DNA of 64,000 nt, from the NCBI GenBank assembly GCA_949987705.1, contig OX465282.1, forward strand, positions 80,092,070 to 80,156,069, read 5' to 3'. Source of the DNA: Thereva unica. Taxonomy: Eukaryota; Arthropoda; Insecta; Diptera; Therevidae. Below the pieces are notes generated by a model, which ran no database searches, was not told the DNA's origin, and worked only from the letters and a program-made list of their open reading frames with translations. Position numbers and translations under genes: made by a program. Within the stretch, counting starts at the first letter, position 1, and each line of letters starts with the position of its first letter. This document shows, one piece after another, positions 50,072-60,460 of the stretch.

Positions 50072-51860
50072 TAGTCCATTCAAAACGCGGGGGGGGGGGG
50101 GTGTTCCAAAATAACACCGTTAAGAAAATTGAACCCTAACCGTTTTTGGGGTCGCTGATCACGAAAATCGAGGTCCCGCGGTCCTAAAATTAGGGCGTCA
50201 CCCCTAAAAATGCAAAAAACACCCCTTTTTAGGGGTTTTCGCGATTATTTCAGTAACAATGAAAACTAATGCGATGAAATGCACTGTTTTTAATATTTAT
50301 TTGTGAAGGGGGTTGATTTATACTAATTTAAGGTGAACTAAATGGTAAGGGGTACTCCTAAAGGGTTGAAAGTACCCCTAAACTGGCGAAAAATGGCAAA
50401 AATTGTAAAAAAAAAATTTCCCAAGTTTATGCTTCAAACTCGATTGTGGGCGTACTGTCAGGCAAAAATAAATTATTTTCAACCCTTAAGGGGTTAAAAC
50501 TACCCCTACTATAATAAAAACAACTTTATATAAAAAAACTTGCAAAAATTTATCAATTTATATTTTCTAATAAAAAGAATTTTTATTCAAACAATTCATT
50601 AAAAAAATTTAAATTGCAATCTACGAAAAGAATTTTTTTTTTTTCAATTTACACCTAAGGTTTAACTCCTTGAAGAGGGTTAAAAATTTTCCAAATGTTT
50701 TAATAATATTTCATCAAATATAAAATTTTAATGCAAAACAATAATTTTCAATTTGTTCCAATTTTTTTTTTTACCCCCTTAAAGCCTGTAAGGCCTGAAC
50801 TACATTGAAAAGCAGTGCAGTGTAGCACTGCGCAGTATGTTGCAGTAGTTTATTAGAGAACGCGTGGTAAGACACATTGAATAAGCAGTATTTTGACATT
50901 GACTACTCCTATATAGCCTTTTGTAATTTTTTTTGTAGTCGCTGTGACTTTTGTTGTCTAGAAAGTCGTTATTTCTACCAATTTTTAGTCATCCATTTTG
51001 ACAACAATGGCAATGACAACTTCATATGATGTTTTTTAGAAATTGGCATGCAGTGCGAAGCAGTTTTTTTAGAAATTAGCCTAAGACAAGGCAGCGCAGT
51101 GCAGTGCAGTGAAGTTAATGTGAGTTGCCACGTTCAGTTACAAGAAGTCTAAATTTCCCTTCGCAGTGCTGCACTGCACTGCTTTTCAATGTAGTTCAGG
51201 CTTAAGAGTTGAAAAAATTAATTTTTTGCTGATAATACCTTTTGAACCAAATTTCACACAAAAAGCAAAAAAATAAAGGGGTGTTTTTTGCATTTTTAGG
51301 GGTGACGCCCTAGTTTTAGGACCGCGGGACCTCGATTTTCGTGATCAGCGACCCCAAAAACCTTTAGGGTTCGATTTTCTTAACGGTGCTATTTTGGAAC
51401 ACCCCCCCCCTAGTTTTCAATTAACTATATTGTAGGGGTAGTTTTAACCCCTTAAGGGTTAACGCCCACGCTTCCGCGAAAACGCCCACAATCGAATTTG
51501 AAGCATAAACTTGTAAAAAAACTTTTTTTACAATTTTTGCCATTTTTCGCCAATTTAAGGGTACTTTCAACCCTTTACGAGTACTCCTTACCATTAAGTT
51601 CGCCTTAATTTTGTATAAATCAACCCCCTTCGCAAATAAATATTAAAAAAAGTGCATTTCATCGCATTAGTTTTCATTATTATTGAAATAATCGCGAAAA
51701 CCCCCTAAAAGGGGTGTTTTTTGCATTTTTAGGGGTGACGCCCTAATTTTAGGACCGCGGGACCTCGATTTTCGTGATCAGCGACCCCAAAAACGTTTAG
51801 GGTTCGATTTTCTTAACGGTGTTATTTTGGAACACCATAACGCGCGTTTTGAATGGACTA
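50072..51860. mobile_element. Long-TIR element (TAGTCCATTC ends), 1789 bp
   Basis: TAGTCCATTCAAAACGCG at 50072 and its inverse ending at 51860. Inverted arms of about 450 bp include CGAGGTCCCGCGGTCCTAAA and CCCTAAAAATGCAAAAAACA, with an extra arm piece at 51275-51410. The flanking TTA on both sides (50069-50071; 51861-51863) and the BEL-1 frame that closes after removal support a 3-bp TTA duplication, as in PIF/Harbinger elements. No transposase. A run of about 14 G lies at 50089-50101. Fragments of the same family occur at 8600, 10203 and 14850. Confidence 0.82.
50783..51201. mobile_element. TTAA-flanked MITE in the long-TIR element, 419 bp
   Basis: GGCCTGAACTACATTGAAAA near 50792 and its inverse TTTTCAATGTAGTTCAGGC at 51183-51201, followed inward by GCAGTGCAGTG runs. 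TTAA at 50779-50782 and 51202-51205. The empty-site sequence CCCCCTTAAGAGTTG exists at 8587 and 10196. TTAA points to piggyBac-type mobilisation. Confidence 0.85.
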
Positions 51861-51863
51861 TTA

Positions 51864-53450
51864 ACCATCCTAATGGATCAAAAAGTAGAGATATTTCTGA
51901 TAATAGTTCTCGCTTAGTCTCCACCTTTCTTGAATTGTTCTTGATTTTAAAATGAAATGTATCAGTAACGGGGTTCCAATGAATCCCTAATGTTTTGATA
52001 GTAGTGTTGATGTTAACTTCGGGAGGCCCTTTCAGTTCCCTGTCTTGAATTGCTATATCACGCAACGCTTGGTTATGATTGCTGGTCCATTTTCGTAGGT
52101 GCAGACCGGATTCTCTGAGTATTTTTCGTACCTCTTCTATTAGATAAAGGGCTTCGGGGATTGAATCTGCTCCTGACATTAGATCATCCACATAACAATC
52201 TTCTAAAATTATCCTTGCCGCTCTTTCGGACTGAGACGCGGCGTTGGTTGCTATCTGTTGAAGGGTACGTACGGCTAAGAATGGTGCTGATGCTGTTCCG
52301 TATGTAACGGTAAGCAAGCGGTATTCTTGTAATGGCTTCGTTGTCTCGCTCCTCCAAAGGATGCGTTGGTAACCAGCGTCCTTTTGGGTGACTCTTATCT
52401 GCCGGTACATTTTTTCAACATCAGCAGTGAAAGCGATGGCATGTGCTCTCCACTTCAGCAGGGTGGATGCTAGATCTGCCTGGATGTTGAGCCCCGTTAG
52501 TAGGTGATCGTTCAGTGATGAATTATTAGTGGTTTTCGCGGAAGCGTCGAATACCACTCTTACCTTTGTAGTGGAACTTTGTTCCTTTATCACTGGATGA
52601 TGTGGTAAGTAGCATGGTGTACCGAGTGTGTGAGTATCGTGGTTTTCGCTATGTGCTTCCAGTTTTCGCTCTACGCTAAAAAATCTTCTTAATGCCACTC
52701 CTTTCGAGTCGCCGAGCGCTGGTGGTTCTGGATGTGACTTGAACGGCAGTTGTACTTCATATCGACCATCTTCTCTGCGCCGGTGTGTCGCCTTAAAATG
52801 AGCTTCGCATTGAGCTTCGGCTTCAGTGAGATGTTTTTCTTCGGTCAACTCCTCTAATTCCCAGAATTGTTGTAACAATTGTTTTATGTCACAGTGTAGA
52901 CTAGTTGCAACCTTGAGACTATGACAGGTACCTTTCACCGGTCCTGACAAAATCCATCCCAGGATGGTACATTGCGCTAATGGTGTTCCTGGAGGACCTT
53001 GAATTTGTCCTTCTTCAATTAGTTCGGGGTAGACATCGGCTCCTAAGAATACGTCGATGCGCCGTGATTCAAAGTATTGAGGGTCTGCTAATTGGAGACC
53101 CTTGATGTGTGACCAATCTTGTGCTAAAATTTGATGAGTGGGGAGGTTCGCTGAAATTTGCCTCACTACTAACGCATTCATATCTATGTAGTGATCGTAA
53201 GCGTAGCGAGAGCTGAGCCTAAAGTTGACTGAATGTTTGCTTGGCCCACACTTTTGGTTTTCTATTGCGAAGACTGTCACGAAAGTGTTTGTTTTATCGA
53301 GTTGTAGAAGCTGGACGCTCCTTTCAGTAATGAATGAGACCTCTGAACCTTGGCCTATGAGAGCTCTAAGTGTTTTAGTCCCTGTCTTGCTAGAGTGGGC
53401 CTGAATGAGTGCTGTGGCTAGCAGAACGGATTTACTAACCTGTTTACATC
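51864..53450 (-). pseudogene. BEL-1 protease and reverse transcriptase
   Basis: Upstream frame (53281-53450) holds the protease: LLATALIQAHSS then LRALIGQGSEVSFI, where the usual active-site D is a G (codon GGC, about 53366). The same frame continues at 53280: RRIDVFLGADVYPELI, CTILGWILSGPV, then RT with HHPVIKEQSSTTKVRVVFDA, ADVEKMYRQI, VTYGTASAPFLAVRTLQQIA and the catalytic CYVDD. RT is intact up to FDPLGWL at 51864, where the long-TIR element begins; the last 24 codons of the ORF (51778-51850) are foreign. Thumb and connection resume at 50071. Confidence 0.92.
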
Positions 53451-53451
53451 C

Positions 53452-54073
53452 CTACTGCCCTCTGCATTGAAGTGAAACTATTTCTTGTTTATCTGGTGTT
53501 TGGTTGCAGTCAACTTCGTTCCTTCTCCGCAAGTTGACCTTAGCGGATGTGGTTCCGTTTCTTGGTTGCTCTGGATGACTCTTGCTATGACTGAGCTCCT
53601 GCAAATGTAGTAAGGTGTTGAAACATGTGCCCCTACTTGGGCAGGTTCTGATGGAGTGTGAGGTACCCAAACAATTGAGACACCTTCCATGTGACCTGCT
53701 GTAAGCGATTCGGTCGTTGATACTCATTTTAATGAATTGAACACACGTCCGAAGAGGGTGATCCTTTTGGCATAGGCTGCATTCAGTCGCCCTTGTTAAA
53801 TGAATTCTTACCGGTTCTGATTTTCCTAGGAATTGTTTGTGTGTTGTTGGCTTGGTTCCCCCTATGGCTTCGAGAGTGCGGAATCTCTTCTCTAGGAATT
53901 CCTTGAATTCTTTTATGGTTGGCAAGTGGTTGGCGTCATGGGAGCTCAGTGCATCCTCCCAATGGGTGACTGTCTCCTTGCATAATTTCTGAGATAGTAG
54001 ATGAATCAATATTGGATCCCAAGTTTCTGTGTTGATGTGCAGACCCTTGAATGCCTCCAATACCTCGTTGAGT
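53452..54073 (-). pseudogene. BEL-1 Gag C-terminal half with zinc knuckles
   Basis: Minus frame 53452-54060: LEAFKGLHINTETWDPILIH, KLCKETVTHWEDAL, FKEFLEKRFRTLEAI, then CSLCQKDHPLRTC and CLNCLGTSHSIRTC, the Pao Gag knuckles. The third knuckle (CFNTLLHLQ) is degraded. The end at 53452 is a stop; protease text is in a different frame. The N-terminal half is at 61227-61987, across Gypsy-C. Confidence 0.88.
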
Positions 54074-54479
54074 TGTAATGGTGTTTCGGGTGAAAGTGTT
54101 CTCTAACCTCCTTTTTTAAGGGAGGGCTGCCGGGAGCTCTCGAGTTGTGGAGGGTCGTGCGAGAACAAACACCTTATTACAAAATAAAATTCATTTATTT
54201 ATTCAAAAATTCTTATATACTAACAATTCAGGTCTCTTACATCTAAGTATACATTGTTTACAGGTTTCCTATTATGTTTGAGTAACTAACTATGGTATGC
54301 CTCTAACATCCAAGTTTCCTACTTATTATCACTAAGCAATTACCTACTCACTACTCTACTCTACATGTATGTAAGCGGGGTCAGTGGTTTAGCAGGAAGT
54401 GTGTGTGTGTCGGTGTATGGGTTCGGTATGCGGTCGGTTGTTGTTATGTCCGTAGTCTCCCCGTGTCGGATCGTACACC

Positions 54480-55015
54480 ACGACACGGTATAGGAACAGT
54501 TACTTCGGCACATAGTCGGATCGTACACCACGACAAGGCCTCGGTAACATCCCTCTGGTAAAGGCGGGTAGGAATAATTACTTCGGCGTCTAGTCGGATC
54601 ATACACCACGACAAGGCCTCGGTAACATCCCTCTGGTAAAGTCGGGTAGGAATAATTACTTCGGCGTCTAGTCGGATCATACACCACGACAAGGCCTCGG
54701 TAACATCCCTCTGGTAAAGTCGGGTAGGAATAATTACTTCGGCGTCTAGTCGGATCATACACCACGACCAGGCCTCGGTAACATCCCTCTGGTAAAGTCG
54801 GGTAGGAATAATTACTTCGGCGTCTAGTCGGTTCATACACCACGACCAGGCCTCGGTAATATTCCTCTGGTAAAAGTATGACCGTGTCGGATCGTACACC
54901 ACGACACGGTCTAGGAATAGTTACTTCGGCACATAGTCGGATCGAACACCACGACAAGGCCTCGGTAATATTCCTCTGGTAAAAGTATGACCGTGTCGGA
55001 TCGTACACCACGACA
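54480..55015. repeat. 78-bp LTR minisatellite, about 6 units
   Basis: The unit contains TCGGATCATACACCACGACA, AGGCCTCGGTAACATCCCTC and GGGTAGGAATAATTACTTCG. Outer variants include the inverted pair CCGTGTCG/CGACACGG. Because 78 is divisible by three, minus-strand frames read through as a 26-residue repeat (VVYDPTRRRSNYSY); I do not call a gene. The 5' LTR keeps about 2.3 units (60860-61080). Confidence 0.95.
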
Positions 55016-55065
55016 CGGTCTAGGACCAGAGAGGGTGACCTCTCTGGAACGAGTCTGATTAAAGA

Positions 55066-55100
55066 CTGAATTTTAGTCTGGTGAAGCCGTTTATTTTATA
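55066..55100 (-). promoter_or_regulatory. Candidate LTR core promoter of Gypsy-C
   Basis: The minus strand has TATAAAA at 55094-55100 and, about 30 bp downstream, TTCAGT at 55066-55071, matching an arthropod initiator. This segment is absent from the 5' LTR. Confidence 0.55.
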
Positions 55101-55276
55101 GCCGGAAAGCTCATCGGCGTTAGAAGCTTTTAGCTTTGAAGTGAGCTTTCAAAGGAGAATTACCCAGCCTACTTCGTAGATATTAATTTTTCCTAAAGCT
55201 TTGTTAGGAAATGCTTTCTGGGTTACTTTAGTATTTTTCTAACAGAGGACTCTTAGTAACGACCGTGTTCGTTACA

Positions 55277-55532
55277 TCCCCCTCTTTCGTCGGGAAGGGA
55301 AAAAGAGAGGTAATGTGTTTGTTTTTTTTTTTTTTTTTTTTTTTCTACATAAAAGTTCTTATTCTAAAAAAATTCAAAAAGCTTCATAGGCATTTAACAT
55401 AAATAGGTTCCACCTTAAAATGAACAACAAAACAAGTAAATCACAAAGATTTAAGTGAAAAAAAAACAAATAGATTATAATGACTTACAGTTTACAGACT
55501 AATATATATAGATATATATATATAAAAAAATT
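55277..55532. other. Gypsy-C 3' untranslated region
   Basis: Between pol and the 3' LTR; polypurine tract at the left edge and a run of about 22 T at 55322-55345. No gene. Confidence 0.7.
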
Positions 55533-58500
55533 TTATTGCTTATAAATTAATATTGTTCCGTCTGGACATTTTTTTAGGACATGGCGGATTCCGTGAATCT
55601 TCTTCTTGATCCGGGTGGATGTCCTAAAAAGGCTTTCCCAAGTACCATGGATGTTGAATTCGGCTGGATTTGTTGTCCTTGAATTAACGCGGGCGGTTGG
55701 TTCTTGGTCCTGAGGTTTTGTTGGGTTGCTTCGATCGGGTAGCTTTGGTCGGCTTGGGGATGGTATGTTTGGCTGGATTGGGTCTGGTATTTCTCCCTGG
55801 TTCTCCGTGTTCTCCTGATGGTCGGGAATTGGCGTTATTACTTGCACCGTGTGCTGCTGTATGGCTACTTCCAACTCCTCGAGGAAATCATTATCTGTGG
55901 CAACTTGGATATTCGCCAGGCAGGGCAGTATATTGCTTTCGGTGGGGTGACGGTTTCGGACTCCCAAGGGTCTGGTCGGCAAATTACGGACCTCGGTTTT
56001 CTTCCGTCCTATGGTTTGCTGGAGGGGTTGGGTGCGGTTGTGTGCACCCAACCGATGAATTTGGGCGACCTCTTCAGCTGTGGGCACTTTCCTTCCTGTT
56101 GGCACTCGGCTGGGCCGAGTTCGTCGTCGTGCTCCGTTCGGATTCATGGTCGTGATTAAACTGAACTGGCTTCGGTCTGGTGGTTTTCGTTTTATTGCTT
56201 CTGAAGTGTTTAGGGTGTCCAGATGCGCTGTTTTCAAATCTTTGATGTGCGCTATTATTTTTTTGTTTGTTATCTCTTTGTTTGTTAGTTGATAGATGAC
56301 GGGTGAGAGCTTGCTGTGGATTTGGTAAGGTCCAGAAAATTTTGGTGCTAGTTTAGCCGCAAAATTCTTTACGGCGGAAGATAACTGGTGTTCCCTTTTC
56401 ATTACCCATTCCCCTAGGGAGGGTTGCCATTCTCTTCTCCTAAGGTTGTAATGGTGACTTTGTTTTTTGGCGGCTATTGCGAGATTTCGGCGGACTACTT
56501 CGTAAATGTCGGTCATGGCTGGTTGACTGTGTTCTCCTTCTAGATTTCTCTTGAGAAGAGAGGGTCGTGTGAGTTCTCTTCCATAGTTTAAATAGGCTGG
56601 GGTATATCCAGTGGAGTCATGCGAGCTGGTGTTGATGGCCAGCATGAGTTCCGGAATATATTGGTCCCAGGTTCGGTGGTCGGTTTCGACGTATTGAGCG
56701 ATCATGGTATGTATAACTCTGTTGACTCTTTCGGTTGGATTGGCCTGAGGAGTGTACGGGGATGTGAGTCGGTGTTGTATCTGGAAGCCTTTTAACATCT
56801 GTTTGAATTTCTTACTGGTGTATTGCGCTCCGTTGTCCGTGATGATAATGCGGGGACAGCCAACGCGGGAAATTATTCGTTCCCGGAATGATTTGACTAT
56901 GGTGGTAGCGGTTGCTCGTCGCAATGGTTGTATTTCCACCCATTTGGTAAATTTGTCGTGAAAGACTAATATCATGGTATTTCCTTCTTTGGAACGGGGC
57001 AGTGGTCCTATTACATCGGAACTGACGATGTCCCAGGGTTTCTGAGGTTGGTATGTGTGCATTTTACCAGCTGGTTTTAGTTGGTCAGGTTTATGTTTTG
57101 CACACGTGGGGCAACTTCGGACATATTTTGCTGCTTCCTTGAACATGCCCGGCCAGTAGTATGTTCTGGCTAATCGGTTTATTGTTTTAGCCACTCCTAG
57201 GTGTCCCGCGGTAGGTGTGTCGTGATTTTCATACAGGATTTGTTTCCTATGCTCTTTGGCTACAAATAACTTCCATTCCTGCTCCGGATCTGGTTCATTT
57301 AAGTGGTTCTGGGCCGGTATGAAATGATATAACTGGTTGCCTTGGATTTGATAGTCGGGGTAATCATCTGGTTTTTGCTTTACGGCTTCGTATTTATGTA
57401 AAAACCATTTACAGCTTTCTTCCTCTATGACGGCTATTTCTGTCATTGGTTGGCGTGAGAGGGCATCGGCGACTTTGTTTAATACTCCTTTTCGGTATTT
57501 AATATCGAAATCGTATTGTTGCAACTCTATGGCCCATCTTGCCAAACGTCCGGACGGATTGTCTAATGTTCGTAACCATTTTAATGCTTGATGGTCGGTG
57601 ATTATGATGAATTTGTATCCTTCAAGATATGGCCTCATTTTCCGGATGCTCCATACTATTGCAAGGCATTCCTTCTCCGTGACGGAATATTTTCTTTTTT
57701 GTTCGTTTAGTGTACGGCTAGCATAGGCGATGACTTTTTCTGTTCCATTGATATGTTGTGAGAGTACTGCTCCGAGGCCTTCCGCACTTGCATCGGTTTG
57801 TAGGGTAAAGGTATGATTGAAGTCTGGGCACACTAGAACTGGTGCTTCGGTAAGTGCTTTTTTTAGGCTTGTGAATGAAGTCTCCTGAGGTGGTCCCCAT
57901 TTCCATTCTTGTTGTTTCTTTAGTAGTAGGTTTAGAGGTGTTACTACTTTGGAAAAATCTTTTATAAATCGTCTATACCATGAAGCTATGCCCAGGAACT
58001 GACGGACTTGCTTCACAGTTCTGGGCGTGGGTATTTGTAGTATTGCTTTAATTTTTTCTGGATCTGTTTTTATACCTTCCGACGTTATCAGGTGACCTAA
58101 GTATTGTAGCTCTGGCTGACAGAACTTACATTTGTCCGGATTTAGTCGTAAATTGGCTCTTCTTAACCGCTGGAATACTTCCCGTATATTATCTAGGTGC
58201 TCTTCAAAGGTTTTTCCTAGGATAATAATGTCGTCTAGATATACGAATGCTCTTTTATCTATTTCTGGGCCTATTATGGTATCAAGTAATCGCTGGAATG
58301 TTGCTGGTGCGGAGTGGAGTCCGAATGGCATGACGGTAAACTGGTATAACCCTCGACCTGGGACAGTAAATGCGGTGACTGGTTTACTCTCCTTAGCTAA
58401 TGGCACTTGCCAATAACCCTGGTGTAGGTCGAGTGTGGTTATATATTTTGCCTCCCTTAATCGGTCCAAAATGTGATTAATTTGCGGCAACGGGTAAGCA

Positions 58501-59285
58501 TCTTTTATTGAGATCTCATTGATCTTCCGGAAGTCGATGCAGAATCGGTATTGGCCATTCTTCTTCCTCGCCAGTACTACGGGTGAACTGTAAGGGCTGC
58601 TGGACGGTTCAATAATTCTTTCAGCCAACATACGGTCTATTTCGGTATTGATTACTTGCTGCATTGCTGGATTTCTAGGAAAGTAGCGGTGTTTTATTGG
58701 CTGGTCGGTTTTAAGCCTTATTTTATGTTCTACAAGCGTGGTAGTCTTTCTTAATCCCTCAAATTTGGCTAGTTCCTCTCGTAGGAACTCTTCGAGTTGG
58801 GTTTCTTCGGAGGTGGTAATTGCTAGGATGGGGTTGGTTACATTCGGTTGCGTTGTGAACGTCATTTCTAATCCAAAACGTTTTAATAGGTCCATGCCTA
58901 TAATGATGTTCGGCTTTACCTTCGGCAGTACGTGGAATGGGTGTTCAACAAGTTCTTTATTGTGTTTGAATACGACTTGGAAGACTTTGGTTACTTTATC
59001 GGTGATGCCATTGGCAAGTTCTACTTTCTGTTTGTGTATTGGCATAATGGTGCTAACAGCATGGTTTTCTGTACAAATGTTAGCTATTTCTTGTCCTATA
59101 TAGGACCGGGTTGCCCCGGTGTCTAGCAAGGCTCTTTGGATCTGGCCGTATAGTTGGATGGTGATGAATGGACGGTTGTCTTTACTGGTGATATCGGTGT
59201 CTGGTATTTTTATTGTGGTCCGTGCTGTTTCCAACCGGGAGGACCGTACTGTTTGTTTCCGATTGGCTTGGCGTTTCCCGGACAT
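55533..59285 (-). CDS. pol: Gypsy-C Pol: protease, RT, RNase H, integrase, 1250 aa
   Basis: Uninterrupted polyprotein. Protease LLDTGATRSYIG (DTG at 55-57). RT about 195-400: IEPSSSPYSSPVVLARKKNG, CIDFRKIN, TLDLHQGYWQVPL, MPFGLHSAPATFQR and YLDD at 349-352. RNase H from TDASAEG at 497, with EKECLAIVWSI and TDHQALKWL. Integrase zinc finger HLGVAKTINRLARTYYWP then CPTCAKH; core SSDVIGPLPRSKEG (D), ITDNGAQYTSK (D) and NPTERVNRVIHTMI (E). A chromodomain is not evident; instead a proline- and asparagine-rich tail of about 200 residues ends in HVLKKCPDGTILIYKQ. It starts in -1 phase relative to Gag, overlapping by 76 nt; the ATG at 59285 is probably internal to a frameshift product. All key residues are present. 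Confidence 0.96.
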   Translation of the reverse strand: MSGKRQANRKQTVRSSRLETARTTIKIPDTDITSKDNRPFITIQLYGQIQRALLDTGATRSYIGQEIANICTENHAVSTIMPIHKQKVELANGITDKVTKVFQVVFKHNKELVEHPFHVLPKVKPNIIIGMDLLKRFGLEMTFTTQPNVTNPILAITTSEETQLEEFLREELAKFEGLRKTTTLVEHKIRLKTDQPIKHRYFPRNPAMQQVINTEIDRMLAERIIEPSSSPYSSPVVLARKKNGQYRFCIDFRKINEISIKDAYPLPQINHILDRLREAKYITTLDLHQGYWQVPLAKESKPVTAFTVPGRGLYQFTVMPFGLHSAPATFQRLLDTIIGPEIDKRAFVYLDDIIILGKTFEEHLDNIREVFQRLRRANLRLNPDKCKFCQPELQYLGHLITSEGIKTDPEKIKAILQIPTPRTVKQVRQFLGIASWYRRFIKDFSKVVTPLNLLLKKQQEWKWGPPQETSFTSLKKALTEAPVLVCPDFNHTFTLQTDASAEGLGAVLSQHINGTEKVIAYASRTLNEQKRKYSVTEKECLAIVWSIRKMRPYLEGYKFIIITDHQALKWLRTLDNPSGRLARWAIELQQYDFDIKYRKGVLNKVADALSRQPMTEIAVIEEESCKWFLHKYEAVKQKPDDYPDYQIQGNQLYHFIPAQNHLNEPDPEQEWKLFVAKEHRKQILYENHDTPTAGHLGVAKTINRLARTYYWPGMFKEAAKYVRSCPTCAKHKPDQLKPAGKMHTYQPQKPWDIVSSDVIGPLPRSKEGNTMILVFHDKFTKWVEIQPLRRATATTIVKSFRERIISRVGCPRIIITDNGAQYTSKKFKQMLKGFQIQHRLTSPYTPQANPTERVNRVIHTMIAQYVETDHRTWDQYIPELMLAINTSSHDSTGYTPAYLNYGRELTRPSLLKRNLEGEHSQPAMTDIYEVVRRNLAIAAKKQSHHYNLRRREWQPSLGEWVMKREHQLSSAVKNFAAKLAPKFSGPYQIHSKLSPVIYQLTNKEITNKKIIAHIKDLKTAHLDTLNTSEAIKRKPPDRSQFSLITTMNPNGARRRTRPSRVPTGRKVPTAEEVAQIHRLGAHNRTQPLQQTIGRKKTEVRNLPTRPLGVRNRHPTESNILPCLANIQVATDNDFLEELEVAIQQHTVQVITPIPDHQENTENQGEIPDPIQPNIPSPSRPKLPDRSNPTKPQDQEPTARVNSRTTNPAEFNIHGTWESLFRTSTRIKKKIHGIRHVLKKCPDGTILIYKQ

Positions 59286-60233
59286 CTACAATTTCTGCTG
59301 AGAGTGCCTCCTGTACCACATCTCGAACAGAATAGTCTGGCAGGTTCCTGGCACACTCTTCGGACATGCCCTGGTTGTCCGCAGTTCCAACAGTGGTTGT
59401 TTCTGTTGTATTCTGGATGTATTAGGTTCGATGTGATGGTGGCCAATCGCATTCGGTTCTGGTAATTCGGGGGATTGGTTCGCTGAGCTGACTGCTCCCT
59501 TTGGATGGCTTCGTACTCTTCTCCTTGGTTTTGTAGTTCGGTGATGGTCTGTATGTCACTTCGCCGGATATATAATTTATATTCTGGCCTCAGGTTGTTG
59601 AAGATTCGTTCCAATTGGTCCTGTGGTTTAGCGATGCCTACTCGTCTGCTTAGAGTTTGCATTGCAGTTATATATTCTCGGATTGGCTCATTGGTCTTCA
59701 TCTTCCGGCTTCGGTAATCTTCTTCTAACTGTCGCTGGTATCTGGGTGGGAGAAATTGGTTTTTGATTTGCTCCAGGAAGTCGTCCCATGTTTGCTCCAG
59801 GAAGTCGTCCCATGTTGGTTTTGTTATTTCGGTACCAGAGCTGTGCTTTACCTCTGAGTAATTCTGACAATACTGGTACGAGGATTTTTTTGGTGATTCC
59901 GTAGGCTTCGTTTAGTTCTTCCACTCGTTCTATAAATCCGTATAGGTCGTTTGTTCCGTCGAAGTAAATGCCCCATTTTCGGATTCTGTCCATTACTTCT
60001 ATATTTGGACTCTGGTTTTCGTTGACTGGATGGGATGTTCTTACTGGTGTCTCGTCTGCTGGTGTCGTTGATGGGGTGTGTGGTACAGATGGGCTTTCCC
60101 TTGATATGTTCTGCTGGAGTAGTCGTTTCCTGAGGGTGTGCACGTCCCCACTGGTTGATAGTCCGAGAAATCTTAATTCAGCTACTAGCTCCGTCTTTTT
60201 CATTTGGTGGATTTCCTGGTTCCGGTTGTCCAT
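59210..60233 (-). pseudogene. gag: Gypsy-C Gag, one frameshift
   Basis: The N-terminal part (from ATG 60233) has a SAP-like MKKTELVAELRFLGLSTSGD and a capsid region (YFDGTNDLYGFIERVEELNE; LLRGKAQLWY). At about 59825 one nucleotide is missing or extra, after NNKTN, and the true frame shifts. A 24-bp block (GGGACGACTTCCTGGAGCAA) is then duplicated in tandem at 59770-59820. The C-terminal part (59210-59701) continues with RRVGIAKPQDQLERIFNNLR and two knuckles, CWNCGQPGHVRRVC and CSRCGTGGTLSRNC. Gag is thus not made whole although Pol is open. Confidence 0.9.
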
Positions 60234-60438
60234 ACTGCGGACTTTTTTCCTGGTCTTTTTAAGTACTGGATATTTTAGATTCGGTCTGGTGACTTGGTTT
60301 TCCTAGGGCTGGCTCGCCTCGAGCTCTGGTTACTGTCTGATCTACTTCGGTTTAGAGCTCGATATTTATATTTTTATTTCTATCCCTACTCTTTCCTCTT
60401 GATATTGGTTATTTGGTTATATATATATATAATTACTG

Positions 60439-60456
60439 GTCCCTGCTCGGGCGCCA
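60439..60456 (-). promoter_or_regulatory. Gypsy-C primer-binding site, tRNA-Lys-like
   Basis: The minus strand reads TGGCGCCCGAGCAGGGAC, 4 bp after the 5' LTR. It is one base from the tRNA-Lys site familiar from lentiviruses. Confidence 0.75.
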
Positions 60457-60460
60457 ATTT

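Larger units (their letters stand above)
54074..55276 (-). repeat. Gypsy-C 3' LTR, 1203 bp
   Basis: Contains about six 78-bp subrepeats and the 55016-55126 segment that carries a TATA box. It is about 437 bp longer than the 5' LTR at 60461-61226. Outside the missing part the two are nearly identical. Confidence 0.93.

Noticed and set aside
50089..50101. G-quadruplex or telomere-like signal at the G run
   Set aside because: A single G homopolymer, only a C-run counterpart at 51404-51411; no telomeric repeat.
51778..51850. Fusion of BEL-1 RT to a new C-terminus (VHSKRALWCSKI)
   Set aside because: The same peptide arises at 15071-15265 from the long-TIR arm; it is read-through into an inserted element, not a designed fusion.
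54361..55011. 216-aa repetitive protein (VVYDPTRRRSNYSY repeats)
   Set aside because: Lies wholly in the LTR minisatellite; openness follows from the 78-bp period.
55697..56155. Plus-strand ORFs antisense to Gypsy-C pol (also 58738-59465, 59968-60306)
   Set aside because: Shadows of the minus-strand pol and gag frames.
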